NCBI RefSeq assembly: GCF_003991425.1
Contig: NZ_CP034346.1
Location: 5,059,501 to 5,123,500 of the forward strand
Length of the DNA stretch: 64,000 nucleotides
Direction of reading: 5' to 3'
Source: Paenibacillus lutimineralis
GTDB lineage: Bacteria > Bacillota > Bacilli > Paenibacillales > Paenibacillaceae
The position numbers and the translations under genes are program-made. This document shows positions 37,674-48,131 of the stretch, piece after piece (within the stretch, counting starts at the first letter, position 1; the number at the start of each line of letters is the position of its first letter). The notes beneath the pieces are model-generated. The model was given only the letters and a program-made list of their open reading frames with translations. It did not search any database and was not told where the DNA came from.

Positions 37674-38702
37674 CTAATAAATAAACATCGCATCGCCAAA
37701 GCTGAAGAAACGGTATTTCTGCTCAATCGCTTCCCGATAAGCATTTAATATATTCTCCCGCCCAGCTAACGCACTAACTAACATCACCAGCGTAGACTTC
37801 GGCAGATGGAAGTTAGTAATCAAAGCATCGACCAGCCTGTACGTATACCCGGGATAAATGAAAATTCCCGTCCAGCCGCTACTCTTCACGATTGGACCAT
37901 CACCGCACTTCTGCGCCACAGTCTCCAGTGTCCGCGCTGATGTCGTGCCAACAGCAACGACTCTCCCGCCCCGCTGCTTAGTAGCATTCAAGAGATCAGC
38001 CGTCTCCTGCGGCAGGACATAATATTCCTCATGCATCACATGATCCTCTATGCGGTCAACGGATACCGGACGAAATGTGCCGAGCCCGACATGCAACGTT
38101 ACAAAAGCGATGTCAACCCCTTTATTGCGAATCTGCTCCAGCAGTTCCTCCGTGAAATGCAATCCCGCCGTCGGCGCCGCCGCAGACCCCTCGTGCTTGG
38201 AATAGACCGTCTGATAACGCTCCTGATCATCTAATCTTTCCTTAATATAAGGAGGCAGCGGCATCTGTCCCAACCGATCGAGAATTTCATTGAAAATTCC
38301 TTGGTAAGAGAAGCGCAGCACTCTGCCACCCATCTCTCCTTCTGATTCAATAACCGCCTTCAGCTCATCACTGAAGACGATGACTGATCCCGTCTTAAGC
38401 TTCTTGCCAGGTTTCACTAATGCTTCCCAGCTGTCATTTCCCAAATTCTTGAGCAGCAGTACTTCCGCCTTAGCTCCTGTATCTTCTTTGACACCGAAGA
38501 GGCGAGCCGGAAGCACTCTTGTATCATTCAGTACAAGAGTATCCCCTGGCTGTAAATACTGGGTAATCTCCGAGAAATGATGATGCCTGGTGCTTCCACT
38601 GCGCTTATCCAGCGTTAGCAAGCGCGAAGCGCTCCGATCCGACAAAGGGGTCTGAGCGATCAGCTCTTCCGGAAGCTCAAAGTCGTACATATTTATATCC
38701 AT
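37674..38702 (-). CDS. queA: S-adenosylmethionine:tRNA ribosyltransferase-isomerase
   Basis: A 342-residue enzyme that transfers the ribosyl moiety of SAM to preQ1-modified tRNA to make epoxyqueuosine. Hallmarks: [66 protein letters not shown] and [18 protein letters not shown]. Length typical. It lies between the SpoIID/LytB gene and tgt, all minus strand with short spacers, so the operon probably runs from the SpoIID-like gene or ruvB into queA-tgt-yajC. Confidence 0.97.
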   Translation of the reverse strand: MDINMYDFELPEELIAQTPLSDRSASRLLTLDKRSGSTRHHHFSEITQYLQPGDTLVLNDTRVLPARLFGVKEDTGAKAEVLLLKNLGNDSWEALVKPGKKLKTGSVIVFSDELKAVIESEGEMGGRVLRFSYQGIFNEILDRLGQMPLPPYIKERLDDQERYQTVYSKHEGSAAAPTAGLHFTEELLEQIRNKGVDIAFVTLHVGLGTFRPVSVDRIEDHVMHEEYYVLPQETADLLNATKQRGGRVVAVGTTSARTLETVAQKCGDGPIVKSSGWTGIFIYPGYTYRLVDALITNFHLPKSTLVMLVSALAGRENILNAYREAIEQKYRFFSFGDAMFIY

Positions 38703-38709
38703 ATCTTGT

Positions 38710-40815
38710 TCATTCCTTAACGATAGTTACATTTTGGTAGTAGTGTTGCAAAATCTTTTGGTAATCATACCCGGCATCCGCCATTCCCTTGGCTCCCCAC
38801 TGGGATAGTCCAAGGCCATGCCCGTTGCCGCGTCCTACAAAGAGGAACTGATTGGATTGGTCAACCACACGAGCAACCCCGTCTCCATCCATAACGACCA
38901 TATTACCGCCGCTCCAGGTTTTCTGACCGGAAGCCGTTAGAACAGATGTGCCAGAAGCTGCTGTACCGCTTGTAGTCGCTCCTGAAGCACCCAGTACAGT
39001 ATACCTTCCCGTTGCCTTAATATCAAACAGGGTGCTTGGCAAGCTACCTAACGCGGAACGGAAGGCATCTGGGTACTTCACATCAAGATTCTGCCCGTTC
39101 GCTTTGATCTGCGTGACCCGACCCGAAGGTCCTCTCTGTGTAACCTCCATATTATAGATCGACGACGGAGCCGGCGTAGAGGTCTTGCCGCTTAGAGACT
39201 TCACTAATTGATCCGATGTAAATGGACCGCGAATCCATGCATAAGTGCTAGATTCATCGACTTTATCAAGTACGATAGCCTCATCACCAGGGTTCAGCTT
39301 AGCTACAGGATCGACATCGGATTGAATCTGTGGCAGAGGCCGAACTGCTACGGAATTAGTCGTTACACTTAGCTTCTTCAAGCCAGCAGCTGTAGTTCCG
39401 CCAATCAATTCTGTATTATCCTCACGTACGTATCCCGTCTTACCGTTAGACAGCAAAACATAGTACCACGACTTTAGCGCGGCCTGTGCCGCCTTGTCCC
39501 ATTCACTGTTTACGCTCGAGAATGTCGGATTCACACTGCCCCATACCTCGGAAGAATCAGCCGACACGCCGCCGCTGTTGGACGAGAATATGGCTTCGAC
39601 AATTTTACCATTGGACTTGATAACTTCACCTGCAGTGCTATTAACTGCCTCGATGATGCTGTCCTTCTCGTTATCCACACCGTTATATACTTGACTCAGA
39701 GTCGTATCGATGAGCCCGGCGACCTTGAACCGATTCGTCGAGGCTGAATAGAGGGCATAGCTGCGCGCAGCAACGGCTTGTGCCTTCAAGGATTCCTGTG
39801 GCCAAGATGCTGGAACTTCCCCGGAAACTACCGAATACAAATATTTCTCGAGTGGAAGTTCATTGACAAGGGCGAGTTGACCGTTAAGCTGGCTAATCTC
39901 AAAACTCCCTCGATAATTGCGCCCCGATCTTTCGACGACCTGGGTTGCAAGCATATCATCTCCATTAACAATCAACTTGCTATCCGTCCCTCTCAGCTCG
40001 TAGTGATCCACTGGGGACGGCGAATTGAGATTAAGCGTTACGTCCTGTTGCACGATCACTCCTGGCTCGGAATCGTCAACCTGGGACCAGGAAGCCTGCG
40101 GTAATGAACCACGCACTGCTGACAATTCAGACTCGCTCGCTGCTCCACCAGCCCATACCGTATATTGCTGCTGCCCAATCAAGACGAGATAGGCATCCAC
40201 ACCAGCAGCAGACACAGATTTTCTTAGAGCTTCCGCTTCTGACTTGCTGCCAAGGACCCCTGCGGAATAATAATAGCCGCCTTTGACAGAAGGAGCTTGT
40301 CCGCTAATAACTCCAGACAAACTGCCGGATACTCGACTTACCGCTTTCTTAGCTTCTGCCGCGCTCGCATAAGGCCCAGTATAAATTTGATAGACTGTGC
40401 CTCCCGACTGCTCTACAGCGTAAGCCACAGGACGGTCTGCCGTACCCTGCAGCTTTTTAACAGCTGCGGCAATCGATTTCCAGTCGGAGCTCTCCGCCGC
40501 TTTAATTCTATTGCTTCCTGCGCTGAAACGCACAGTTTGGCCGGAATCCAGGGTAAGCAATGAATTATTGCCGCCAAAGGAAGTCTGAAGCACCAAATCC
40601 ATCGCGGATCCTGGTTTTAAGGTCACTGCCGGTACTGTTAATTTATAGGTACTGCCAAGATCAAGGAACATCGCTACGCGTACGCGATCCCCCGACCAAT
40701 CATCGGCAGATACGGGTGCAGATACAGGAAGCTGTAGAGCCCCTGCCAGCAAAACTCCCGCTAATATCCCCCTTCCCCATTTTAACAGCTTGAATGTTGT
40801 CTTCTTCTCCTTCAC
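38710..40815 (-). CDS. SpoIID/LytB domain protein with SPOR-like region (amidase enhancer type)
   Basis: A 701-residue exported protein. After an N-terminal signal ([20 protein letters not shown]) come two SPOR-like segments (about 115-245: [20 protein letters not shown], then YTVWAGG), and a SpoIID/LytB domain with [52 protein letters not shown] and the C-terminal [20 protein letters not shown]. SpoIID is a lytic transglycosylase in engulfment and LytB enhances amidases; this large version is probably a vegetative or spore wall remodelling protein. An SH3-like insertion lies near 480-540. GTG start at 40815 with AAGGAGGAG upstream. Confidence 0.9.
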   Translation of the reverse strand: MKEKKTTFKLLKWGRGILAGVLLAGALQLPVSAPVSADDWSGDRVRVAMFLDLGSTYKLTVPAVTLKPGSAMDLVLQTSFGGNNSLLTLDSGQTVRFSAGSNRIKAAESSDWKSIAAAVKKLQGTADRPVAYAVEQSGGTVYQIYTGPYASAAEAKKAVSRVSGSLSGVISGQAPSVKGGYYYSAGVLGSKSEAEALRKSVSAAGVDAYLVLIGQQQYTVWAGGAASESELSAVRGSLPQASWSQVDDSEPGVIVQQDVTLNLNSPSPVDHYELRGTDSKLIVNGDDMLATQVVERSGRNYRGSFEISQLNGQLALVNELPLEKYLYSVVSGEVPASWPQESLKAQAVAARSYALYSASTNRFKVAGLIDTTLSQVYNGVDNEKDSIIEAVNSTAGEVIKSNGKIVEAIFSSNSGGVSADSSEVWGSVNPTFSSVNSEWDKAAQAALKSWYYVLLSNGKTGYVREDNTELIGGTTAAGLKKLSVTTNSVAVRPLPQIQSDVDPVAKLNPGDEAIVLDKVDESSTYAWIRGPFTSDQLVKSLSGKTSTPAPSSIYNMEVTQRGPSGRVTQIKANGQNLDVKYPDAFRSALGSLPSTLFDIKATGRYTVLGASGATTSGTAASGTSVLTASGQKTWSGGNMVVMDGDGVARVVDQSNQFLFVGRGNGHGLGLSQWGAKGMADAGYDYQKILQHYYQNVTIVKE

Positions 40816-40872
40816 TTGTTCGCTCCTCCTTCGTGTTGTCTTTTTATTGTAATGTCAATAATTGCTTCAAAC

Positions 40873-41063
40873 GAATAGTTGCAAATATACACTTATAACC
40901 TAAAAGCCTGCATGAAATGAAGAAATAGCTGCACAGGTGCAACTATTTCCTGACTAAAGCCTCGATCGTCAGAAAATCGATCCAAATAGTTGTATAAATG
41001 CAGTTATCTTCCCTGTTTAGGGTACAAAGGCTACTTTTAGGTGCAAATAAGCACTTATTATCT
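40873..41063. repeat. Cluster of four short palindromic repeats
   Basis: Four related units of about 27 bp, near 40873, 40922, 40983 and 41032. The clearest is GAAATAGCTGCA...TGCAACTATTTC (40922-40949), a near-perfect palindrome. The others (AATAGTTGCAAATATAC, AATAGTTGTATAAATGCA, GGTGCAAATAAGCAC) are diverged. Spacing is roughly 50-60 bp. They lie upstream of the SpoIID-like gene. Confidence 0.6.
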
Positions 41064-41095
41064 GTATTCGGCCCTCAAGGGAGGGGAGCCGGGCT

Positions 41096-42103
41096 TTAGC
41101 CCCTGTCTTCTGGATAAGGGATTCCCAAGTGATTGTAAGCAGCAGCTGTTACAATTCTGCCACGCGGTGTCCGCTGTAAATAACCGATTTGCAGCAGATA
41201 AGGCTCATAGACATCCTCGATCGTCTGGCTCTCTTCGCCGATTGTTGCTGCGATCGTATCTAGTCCAACGGGACCACCCCGGAAGCCGGTGATCATCGCA
41301 TTGAGCATTTTGTGGTCGATCATATCCAAGCCCTTCGGATCCACCTGCAGCATTTGCAGCGCTTCTCCGGCAACTGCCTCCGTAATCATTCCATCACCGC
41401 GAACCTGGGCATAGTCGCGCACTCGCTTCAGCAGGCGATTGGCAATTCTTGGCGTCCCACGCGAACGTAGAGCAATCTCATCAGCTGCATCGCCAACAAT
41501 CTGTATACCGAAAATATCCGCACCACGAGATACGATATAGCTCAGTTCTTCCATCGTATAGAACTCGAGCCGACTGACGATGCCGAACCGATCCCTGAGT
41601 GGTGCAGACAACAGTCCAGCCCGGGTCGTAGCCCCCACTAATGTAAAAGGCGGCAAGTCAAGGCGTACGGAACGTGCACTTGGTCCCTTGCCGATCATAA
41701 TATCCAGCGCCGAGTCCTCCATCGCCGGATACAGGACCTCTTCGACAGTCCGATGCAGACGATGAATCTCGTCAATGAACAGGACATCGCCCTCTTGTAG
41801 ATTGGTCAGCAAAGCCGCCAAATCTCCAGGTCGCTCAATCGCTGGCCCTGAGGTCGTACGCAGATTTACGCCAAGCTCATTGGCAATAATGTTGGCTAGT
41901 GTCGTCTTCCCGAGTCCTGGCGGACCATACAACAGCACATGATCCAACGCCTCTTTGCGCATTTTAGCCGCTTCAATATATATCTTCAAGTTCTCCTTGA
42001 TCTGATTCTGTCCAATATATTCAGACAAGTAGCGGGGCCGAAGGCTCAGCTCCTCCACTTGATCCTCCATCATTAAATTCGCGGAAATGATTCGATCCTC
42101 CAC
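41096..42103 (-). CDS. ruvB: Holliday junction branch migration DNA helicase RuvB
   Basis: A 335-residue AAA+ motor. Walker A is [19 protein letters not shown], Walker B FIDEIHRL, sensor [18 protein letters not shown], and the arginine finger region is intact; the C-terminal winged helix ends [17 protein letters not shown]. RuvB hexamers flank a RuvA-bound junction and drive branch migration. Length is normal. It follows ruvA with a 58-bp gap and is part of ruvC-ruvA-ruvB. Confidence 0.98.
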   Translation of the reverse strand: MEDRIISANLMMEDQVEELSLRPRYLSEYIGQNQIKENLKIYIEAAKMRKEALDHVLLYGPPGLGKTTLANIIANELGVNLRTTSGPAIERPGDLAALLTNLQEGDVLFIDEIHRLHRTVEEVLYPAMEDSALDIMIGKGPSARSVRLDLPPFTLVGATTRAGLLSAPLRDRFGIVSRLEFYTMEELSYIVSRGADIFGIQIVGDAADEIALRSRGTPRIANRLLKRVRDYAQVRGDGMITEAVAGEALQMLQVDPKGLDMIDHKMLNAMITGFRGGPVGLDTIAATIGEESQTIEDVYEPYLLQIGYLQRTPRGRIVTAAAYNHLGIPYPEDRG

Positions 42104-42161
42104 CGCTCTCCCACTCTCCTTCTATCCCTCTCGCCTGTTAGAGGTTGTTCAACATGTACTT

Positions 42162-42785
42162 CTAACCTGCATACAACAGCTTGAGGGCCTTCTTCATTAA
42201 CGAGTCAACCTCTTCATCTGGCTTCAATTGATCTTTCAACTTCGCCCACACACGATCAAGCTCTGCATCCGTATAGCCCAATGCCTTCAGAGCTTCTCTA
42301 GCCTCCGGCCAGCCTGGTGTAACATTGACGTCATCCAGTTCTGACACATCCGCCGAGATCGGATTGAACAGAGTCGCACCACCCAGACCTTCGAGCTTAT
42401 CCTTAAGATCCAGAATCATTCGCTGCGCCGTCTTCTTACCAATTCCTGGCAGCTTAGTCAGGAAAGCGATGTTCTCATTATGAATCGCTGCAATCACTCC
42501 ATCCGGATTACCGCCGCTAAGAATACCGAGCGCTACGCGCGGACCAATTCCCGATACCTCGATCAGCTTGCGGAACAGCCGCTGCTCCTCCCGAGTCGGA
42601 AATCCGAACAACAACTGGGCATCCTCCCTGACATGATGGTGAATGTACACCGTAATCGCATCCTGCCCTTTGGCTGGGAATACGTACGGATTCGGACAGA
42701 ACACGCGGTAGCCCACACCCTGTACATCAAGTACAATATATTCCGTCTCTACATAAGCAACTTGGCCTCGCAAAAAATCGATCAT
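42162..42785 (-). CDS. ruvA: Holliday junction branch migration protein RuvA
   Basis: 207 residues: N-terminal OB domain (MIDFLRGQVAYVETEYIVLD), the tandem helix-hairpin-helix region (LIEVSGIGPRVALGILSGG and LTKLPGIGKKTAQRMILDLK) and a C-terminal domain III (EAREALKALGYTDAELDRVW) that contacts RuvB. It binds the four-way junction as a tetramer. The start overlaps the ruvC stop in an ATGA arrangement, indicating translational coupling. Confidence 0.97.
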   Translation of the reverse strand: MIDFLRGQVAYVETEYIVLDVQGVGYRVFCPNPYVFPAKGQDAITVYIHHHVREDAQLLFGFPTREEQRLFRKLIEVSGIGPRVALGILSGGNPDGVIAAIHNENIAFLTKLPGIGKKTAQRMILDLKDKLEGLGGATLFNPISADVSELDDVNVTPGWPEAREALKALGYTDAELDRVWAKLKDQLKPDEEVDSLMKKALKLLYAG

Positions 42786-43285
42786 GACCTCAATACCTCA
42801 TTTAACTTGGAATTTAAAGTGTATGAATGCGCGTGGCAAATAGCAATCGCCAATGCGTCAGCCACATCATCCGGCTTCGGAATCGCCTTCAGCTTCAGGA
42901 ACATCCGGGTCATCTCCTGCACCTGGCGCTTCTCCGCCTTCCCGTATCCGACGATGGCCTGCTTGACCTGCATCGGCGTATATTCGGCTACTGGCAGTCC
43001 CTTCTGGACCGCTGCAAGCACAAGCACACCTCTCGCCTGTGCAACTGTCATCGCCGTCGTTACGTTGCGGTTGAAGAACAGCTTCTCGAGTGCAACCGCA
43101 TCAGGTTTATATTTCTCGATCAACTGGACCATTCCTTCATATACATAGAGCAGCCGGTCTTCCTCCGGCGTATGGGCCTTCGTCTCAATGCATCCATACT
43201 GAACCGGTGTACATTTGCTGCCTTCTTTATCGATAAATCCGAACCCGACAATCGCAATTCCCGGGTCTATCCCCAATATTCGCAA
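42782..43285 (-). CDS. ruvC: Crossover junction endodeoxyribonuclease RuvC
   Basis: A 167-residue RNase H-fold nuclease that resolves Holliday junctions. It opens MRILGIDPGIAIVGFGFID from a TTG at 43285 (GGGAGAGA seven bases upstream), with the first catalytic Asp in GIDPG, Glu in VALEKLFFNRN, and the C-terminal acidic pair in PDDVADALAIAICH. Length is typical. An upstream in-frame extension (to 43339) would read through repeat copy E and is rejected. B. subtilis uses RecU instead of RuvC; the presence of ruvC fits Paenibacillus-type gene content. Confidence 0.95.
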   Translation of the reverse strand: MRILGIDPGIAIVGFGFIDKEGSKCTPVQYGCIETKAHTPEEDRLLYVYEGMVQLIEKYKPDAVALEKLFFNRNVTTAMTVAQARGVLVLAAVQKGLPVAEYTPMQVKQAIVGYGKAEKRQVQEMTRMFLKLKAIPKPDDVADALAIAICHAHSYTLNSKLNEVLRS

Positions 43286-43304
43286 ATACAATCTCTCCCT
43301 AATA

Positions 43305-43577
43305 TCCACTTTTGATAAGAAAACCTCCAACGAGGCCATTCAGTGATGAGCGATCGCGACTCAAAGGTTGGTTTTCTTGCGATATAGAATTTCATCAGCA
43401 TAGCTGATAACTTATAAATTCTATATCTAACACGAAGCAACTCAAGGAAGTGGATTCGACATCGAATCAATTCAGCCGGGCCTTCCAGTGCTCACGTACA
43501 AACTACGTACGCTCCGCTCCTCATGCCCTAGCTTCATCCAACCTTCTCGGTGCTGAAAACTGGACCTTTTGAACTCA
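43305..43577. repeat. Dispersed repeat, copy E (interrupted by a second palindromic element)
   Basis: The left part TCCACTTTTGAT (43305-43316) is separated from the body (from AACACGAAGCAA, about 43429) by about 112 bp. The insert holds two inverted repeats: AAGAAAACCTCCAAC with GTTGGTTTTCTT (about 43316-43380), and GATATAGAATTT...AAATTCTATATC (43381-43427) with an inner ATCAGC/GCTGAT. The right end CTGGACCTTTTGAAC is intact. The extreme left tip is missing, replaced by the ruvC start region. Confidence 0.85.
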
Positions 43578-43735
43578 GGTTTCAAGCCTTTATATCAAGA
43601 ATTCTTCCAGTAACCTTCTAATTTCCGCTTCCCCGAGCCGGGAAGAACGCATGTCCGATAAGCGAACATATGTATTCACTTCATTATAACAAAAGATTTC
43701 CACCCTTGCGGAAAAAGTTTGAGGGAATAACAAAA

Positions 43736-43777
43736 GGAGCTATCCCAAGTAGATATCACTACTTATGGAATAACTCC
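43736..43777 (-). terminator. Intrinsic terminator after bofC
   Basis: Minus strand: GGAGTTATTCCATAAGTA pairs with TACTTGGGATAGCTCC, followed by TTTTGTT, 17 bp beyond the bofC stop codon. Confidence 0.85.
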
Positions 43778-43793
43778 CGGTCTGGCCTTGTTC

Positions 43794-44486
43794 TTATTTA
43801 TGCTGTTTTAGTGCTTCCTGCGATACTTCCACCGCGAAATCACTGAAGGTTGACAGCACACTGTTATATTCATCGACATCCTGAACCCGGATTCCTTGTT
43901 GCAATTGTCTCACTACATCTTCAGGCAGCACACTCTCCATCGTCTCTACATCCAATTGGAAAAAAGTACGCAGTACTTTCTCTTCCTTGGGCGGTCCTTC
44001 GAATAAGCTCAAATTCCCATCTTTATCGATGCCCATATACCCTGATCGCTGACATTCCTCGGATAGTCCGACGATATGTTCCTCCAGCCAGACTTCGCCG
44101 AGCGCATCCACCCGTCCTGTCCATTCTGGATGCTCCTTGGCTAACACTTCAATTTCCTTCGCATCCATTATCCCGAGTACAGAGCGTTCCTCACCACAGG
44201 TATATATTTTATTTAAATGGACGATACGAGCTCGCTTCCGATCCTGAAGTCCCTTCACCCAATCAGCGGATGGCGGTCCAGCCTGATCCTCGGCATAGCT
44301 GCGCAGCTTGCCTAATGTCTCAAGCGCGAGCGGCTCACCGGTCATCAGCTTCTCAAGCTGACCAGACAGCTGCAATCCCATCCATGCCATTGCCGCAACC
44401 ACAGCGCAGGCACTAAAGGTCCAAATCGCACGTCTCCACCTTTTCCAGCGTCTTCTCCATTGCTTTTTTGTACGGAATATATTCAC
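43794..44486 (-). CDS. bofC: BofC-like forespore signalling protein
   Basis: A 230-residue protein with one N-terminal membrane anchor (WTFSACAVVAAMAWMGLQL) after a very basic cytoplasmic tail, and an extracytoplasmic part ending in the BofC C-terminal domain: YMGIDKDGNLSLFEGPPKEE, RTFFQLDVETMESVLPEDVV, GIRVQDVDEYNSVLSTFSDF. In B. subtilis BofC is secreted from the forespore and restrains SpoIVB, delaying pro-sigma-K processing. Its place near ruvAB is conserved. GTG start at 44486 with AGAAGGGG upstream; a right-tip remnant of the dispersed repeat lies immediately before that site. Confidence 0.85.
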   Translation of the reverse strand: MNIFRTKKQWRRRWKRWRRAIWTFSACAVVAAMAWMGLQLSGQLEKLMTGEPLALETLGKLRSYAEDQAGPPSADWVKGLQDRKRARIVHLNKIYTCGEERSVLGIMDAKEIEVLAKEHPEWTGRVDALGEVWLEEHIVGLSEECQRSGYMGIDKDGNLSLFEGPPKEEKVLRTFFQLDVETMESVLPEDVVRQLQQGIRVQDVDEYNSVLSTFSDFAVEVSQEALKQHK

Positions 44487-44502
44487 GATGATCCCCTTCT
44501 AT

Positions 44503-44527
44503 CGACCTTTTTGAACATGCACTAATA
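44503..44527. repeat. Right-tip remnant of the dispersed repeat
   Basis: TCGACCTTTTTGAACATGCAC matches the right end of copy D and lies just upstream of the bofC ribosome site. Confidence 0.55.
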
Positions 44528-44590
44528 TTGTGACCGATAGAATCAGGAAATATACGGCGTTACCACTCTGTACACTCTTCAGCAAACACA

Positions 44591-44617
44591 AAAAAACAGC
44601 CATTCGCAAATGACTGT
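44591..44617 (-). terminator. Terminator after tRNA-Pro
   Basis: ACAGTCATT and AATGGCTGT (minus strand) with a 4-base loop, followed by a run of T. It lies 7 bp beyond the tRNA 3' end. Confidence 0.88.
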
Positions 44618-44623
44618 TCTTGA

Positions 44624-44697
44624 TCGGGACGACACGATTTGAACATGCGACCCCCTGGTCCCAAACCAGGTGCTCTACCAAGCTGAGCTACGTCCCG
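44624..44697 (-). tRNA. tRNA-Pro (anticodon UGG)
   Basis: A complete cloverleaf on the minus strand. The acceptor stem is CGGGACG with CGTCCCG plus discriminator A, the D arm holds AGCTCAGCTTGGTAGAGC, the anticodon stem CCTGG/CCAGG encloses the loop TTTGGGA (anticodon UGG, complement 44661-44663), and the T arm carries GTTCAAATC. CCA is not encoded. A lone gene with its own terminator. Confidence 0.97.
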
Positions 44698-44790
44698 AAG
44701 TAAAAAACCTGACAAAGAAGATAATAGCACATCTAACTTGGTATAGCAAGAAAAAGTAGATTTAAAAAGAGAAAGGGGAATAATCACTCA

Positions 44791-46530
44791 TTATGCCCCT
44801 GACATAGCCACCCAATGTCCCTGAGATACCTCTACTAATCTGGAATGCTCGAGCTGATACTTGTCCGCCTCGGTATAATCGTAGAGGGCCGATCTCGTCT
44901 TTTTCGCCTCGATCTTCGGATCAGGTACGGGGATTGCTTTAAATAACGACTTGGTATATTCATGCTGCGGATTGGCATAGAGCTCCTCGCTCTCGGCGAG
45001 TTCCACGATCTTGCCCATATACATCACAGCTACTCGATCACTGATATGCTTCACCATAGAGAGATCATGCGCAATGAACAGATAGGTTAGTCCAAGCCGC
45101 TGCTGCAGCTCTTCCAACAGCTTGACGACCTGTGACTGAATCGATACATCAAGCGCAGAGAGCGGCTCATCACAGACGATGAACTTCGGTTCGACCGCAA
45201 GCGCACGGGCTATTCCAATCCTCTGTCTCTGCCCTCCCGAGAACTCGTGAGGATATCGCATGGCGAAGGATGGATCCAGTCCTACCATATCAAGCAGTTC
45301 CTCAACTCGCTTCTTCCGTTCCTCCTTGCCGCCGACAAGACGATGGACATCAAGCGCTTCCCCGATAATATCAAGCACCTTGAAGCGAGGATTCAGCGAG
45401 GCATATGGGTCCTGGAAGATCATCTGCATGTATCGACGCATCGTCTTCATCTCTGCTGAAGTTAGACGGTTCACCGCCATCCCCTGATATAATACTTCTC
45501 CCCCTGTTGGCTGATGAAGGCGAAGAATTGCCCGACCGGTCGTCGATTTGCCACTGCCTGACTCACCGACAAGACCCAGCGTCTCTCCCTCGCGGATATG
45601 GAAGCTGATATCATCGACGGCCTTCAATATGTTGCCTTTGCCCAAATCAAAATGCTGTCTTAACGATCTAACCTCAAGCAGAGAACTTGCACTATCCGAG
45701 TTCGTTATGATAAGAGGTGATGGCTTCGCCTTCTTCTTCTCGTTCAGCCTTGGCAACGCATTTAATAGCTTCAACGTATACGGATGAGAGGGCTTTTCGA
45801 AGATTTCCTCGGTCGTACCGCTCTCTACAATTGCCCCTTCCTTCATAACGACGACACGATCGCACATCCCGGCGACCACCCCAAGGTCGTGTGTAATTAA
45901 AATGATCGAGGTACCGAATTTCTCTTGGATATTCTTCATTAGACTCAAAATTTGCGCCTGAATCGTCACATCAAGTGCCGTCGTCGGTTCATCGGCAATC
46001 AGCAGAGCAGGACGGCATGCCAGGGCAATCGCGATCATAACCCGCTGACGCATCCCACCGGAGAATTCATGCGGATATTGATTATACCTGACTTCACTAT
46101 TGCGGATCCCTACCAGCTTGAGCATTTCCAGAGCCTGCTGCTTCGCTTCCTTCTTCGATAGTTGCTGATGCTTGATCAGACTCTCTGAGATCTGTTTTCC
46201 GATTTTGATGGTCGGATTTAAGGATGTCATCGGGTCTTGAAAGATCATGCCGATATCACGACCACGAATGCTTTCCATCTCTTTTTCCGAATAATCGGCC
46301 AGGTTTTTACCTAGAAAAGTAATCTCTCCTGCTTTCATATATGAAGGCGGCGAAGGCAGTAAACGCATAATCGAACGAGCCGTTACGCTCTTCCCGCTGC
46401 CGGATTCCCCTACAATCCCCAGGGTCTCTCCCTTTCTAACCTCGAAGCTTACCCCGCGGACCGCTTCAACTTCTTGTTCACGTGTCTGAAAGGAAACCGT
46501 TAAATCCTTCACTTGTAGTATAGTTTCCAC
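44791..46530 (-). CDS. Peptide-type ABC transporter, fused double ATP-binding protein
   Basis: About 579 residues with two complete oligopeptide-type ATPase modules, a DppD-like then a DppF-like half. Each has Walker A ([26 protein letters not shown]), Q-loop, signature ([34 protein letters not shown]) and Walker B ([26 protein letters not shown]), and the OppD/F C-terminal extensions. This fused layout is like GsiA. It should energise the two permeases encoded divergently next door. GTG at 46530 is chosen (AGGTG eight bases upstream); GTG at 46539 abuts that site. Substrate class (di/oligopeptide, nickel or similar) is not resolvable. Confidence 0.93.
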   Translation of the reverse strand: METILQVKDLTVSFQTREQEVEAVRGVSFEVRKGETLGIVGESGSGKSVTARSIMRLLPSPPSYMKAGEITFLGKNLADYSEKEMESIRGRDIGMIFQDPMTSLNPTIKIGKQISESLIKHQQLSKKEAKQQALEMLKLVGIRNSEVRYNQYPHEFSGGMRQRVMIAIALACRPALLIADEPTTALDVTIQAQILSLMKNIQEKFGTSIILITHDLGVVAGMCDRVVVMKEGAIVESGTTEEIFEKPSHPYTLKLLNALPRLNEKKKAKPSPLIITNSDSASSLLEVRSLRQHFDLGKGNILKAVDDISFHIREGETLGLVGESGSGKSTTGRAILRLHQPTGGEVLYQGMAVNRLTSAEMKTMRRYMQMIFQDPYASLNPRFKVLDIIGEALDVHRLVGGKEERKKRVEELLDMVGLDPSFAMRYPHEFSGGQRQRIGIARALAVEPKFIVCDEPLSALDVSIQSQVVKLLEELQQRLGLTYLFIAHDLSMVKHISDRVAVMYMGKIVELAESEELYANPQHEYTKSLFKAIPVPDPKIEAKKTRSALYDYTEADKYQLEHSRLVEVSQGHWVAMSGA

Positions 46531-46582
46531 ATTAATCACACCTGTCTAGTATGTATTATCGTTAAATCTATCATTTCGAGTG

Positions 46583-46611
46583 TTGACATAAAAAACAACC
46601 TACCATAATAT
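46583..46611 (+). promoter_or_regulatory. Sigma-A promoter of the ABC permease operon
   Basis: TTGACA (46583-46588), 17 bases, TAATAT (46606-46611), about 50 bp ahead of the first permease. It lies in the intergenic region shared with the divergent ATPase gene. Confidence 0.85.
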
Positions 46612-46663
46612 ATACTATATCCATCGGAATAATGCAAATTGTTACATCAGGAGGGGAACTGTT

Positions 46664-48118
46664 GTGGAAGTTGCTAGAGCGACCAAAGAGCAAACTAGAG
46701 AATCGCATTTTATCCATTACATAAGTAACACCTATGCCAAAATGCTGCGGAATCCTTCCTATAAATATTTTTTACTAATCCTGGGAGCACCCGTTAATCT
46801 CGCTGTTCTACTATTTCACTTATCTCGCCGAAAGAATGACGTCTATCACACTCTACTTGACGAGACTCATCACGAATTACTTGAATCCGGCTATATGGGG
46901 CAACTATTAGAAGAGACGCGAGAGCAGCTACTGAGAAAACAGCAATTCTTCAAACAGAACGTAAGCGCGGAGCAGACGGAGCGCGAGGCCCATAAAATAG
47001 CCAAGGCCAGATTTCAGGAGGAGCTGACCGAGAGCACGAATCGCAAGCTACTACTTAACGGACAACAGAGATTAAGCTATGCCGAGACTTTTGCCTCGTG
47101 TATTCAGAACCGGGTCTTTCTGCTCCTCTCATTCATTCCTGGGATTCTTATGTATCTGCTGATCTTTCTCTATAGCAGCCCTTATGTGAAATATGTGTTT
47201 GAGAGATTGCTTATGAGTCTGCTCGTCATTATGGGTGTATCGGTGCTCGTCTTTACAATTCTTCATTTGTCACCGATGAATCCGGCAGCGAATATTCTCG
47301 GCGAGACGGCTACGGAAGAACAGATCGCTAACTTTAATAGAATCTATGGACTTGACCAGTCCTATCTATCCCAGCTATGGAACAACATCAAGGGAATCGC
47401 CACCTTCGATCTGGGCAAATCGTTCTCCGGCAATGAACAGGTGACAGCGACAATCGCCAGGAAGTTTCCAATTACCTTTACGCTGACGATGATCTCCCTG
47501 CTAATATCCATGATCATCGCCATACCCGTGGGGATTATATCAGCGATGAAGCGCAATTCCTTCTGGGATTATACGTTTATGTTTATTGCCCTGATCGGCT
47601 TGTCTATTCCAAGCTTCTGGCAGGGACTCATCTTCATATTGAATTTCTCGATCAAGCTTCACTGGCTGCCGGCCACGTATAATCCGCAGAACTGGCTGTC
47701 GATCATCATGCCGACGATCGTGCTAGGAACTGGGCTTACTGCATCAGTTGCCAGAATGACCCGTTCTTCCACCCTGGAAGTCATCAATGAGGATTACATT
47801 ATTACAGCCAAAGCTAAAGGGCTCAGCAAACGTCAAGTGCTCTGGAGACATGCGGTCCGCAATGCGATGATCCCGATCATTACCGTCATCGGCTTGCAAT
47901 TCGGCGGTATGCTGGGCGGATCGGCGGTCACCGAGAAAGTATTTAATATTAGCGGGATCGGCAGCTATATCGTAGATAAGCAATTTATTCCTGATATCCC
48001 GAGCATTATGGGCGGGGTTGTCTATACCGCAATCACGATATCGCTGATCAACGTCATTATCGATATTCTGTATGCCTTTTTCGATCCAAGAATCCGAACC
48101 AGGATGAAACAATATTAA
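46664..48118 (+). CDS. ABC transporter permease (DppB-like) with a long N-terminal extension
   Basis: 484 residues. From about 175 it is a standard DppB/OppB permease: YVFERLLMSLLVIMGVSVLV, HLSPMNPAANILGE, GKSFSGNEQV, SIPSFWQGLIFIL and the EAA-type loop LEVINEDYIITAKAKGLSKR. Residues 1-174 are additional: a membrane helix near 33-53, a charged and probably helical stretch (about 60-135) and a second helix near 150-171. Typical family length is 310-340, so the extension is unusual. GTG at 46664 follows GGAGGGG. It is the first gene of permease-permease-binding protein. Confidence 0.88.
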   Translation: MEVARATKEQTRESHFIHYISNTYAKMLRNPSYKYFLLILGAPVNLAVLLFHLSRRKNDVYHTLLDETHHELLESGYMGQLLEETREQLLRKQQFFKQNVSAEQTEREAHKIAKARFQEELTESTNRKLLLNGQQRLSYAETFASCIQNRVFLLLSFIPGILMYLLIFLYSSPYVKYVFERLLMSLLVIMGVSVLVFTILHLSPMNPAANILGETATEEQIANFNRIYGLDQSYLSQLWNNIKGIATFDLGKSFSGNEQVTATIARKFPITFTLTMISLLISMIIAIPVGIISAMKRNSFWDYTFMFIALIGLSIPSFWQGLIFILNFSIKLHWLPATYNPQNWLSIIMPTIVLGTGLTASVARMTRSSTLEVINEDYIITAKAKGLSKRQVLWRHAVRNAMIPIITVIGLQFGGMLGGSAVTEKVFNISGIGSYIVDKQFIPDIPSIMGGVVYTAITISLINVIIDILYAFFDPRIRTRMKQY

Positions 48119-48131
48119 AGCAGGTGTAGAT

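Noticed and set aside
40873..41063. Possible mini CRISPR array
   Set aside because: The units are too diverged, spacing is uneven, the repeats are palindromes centred on TGCA, and no cas genes are in the window.
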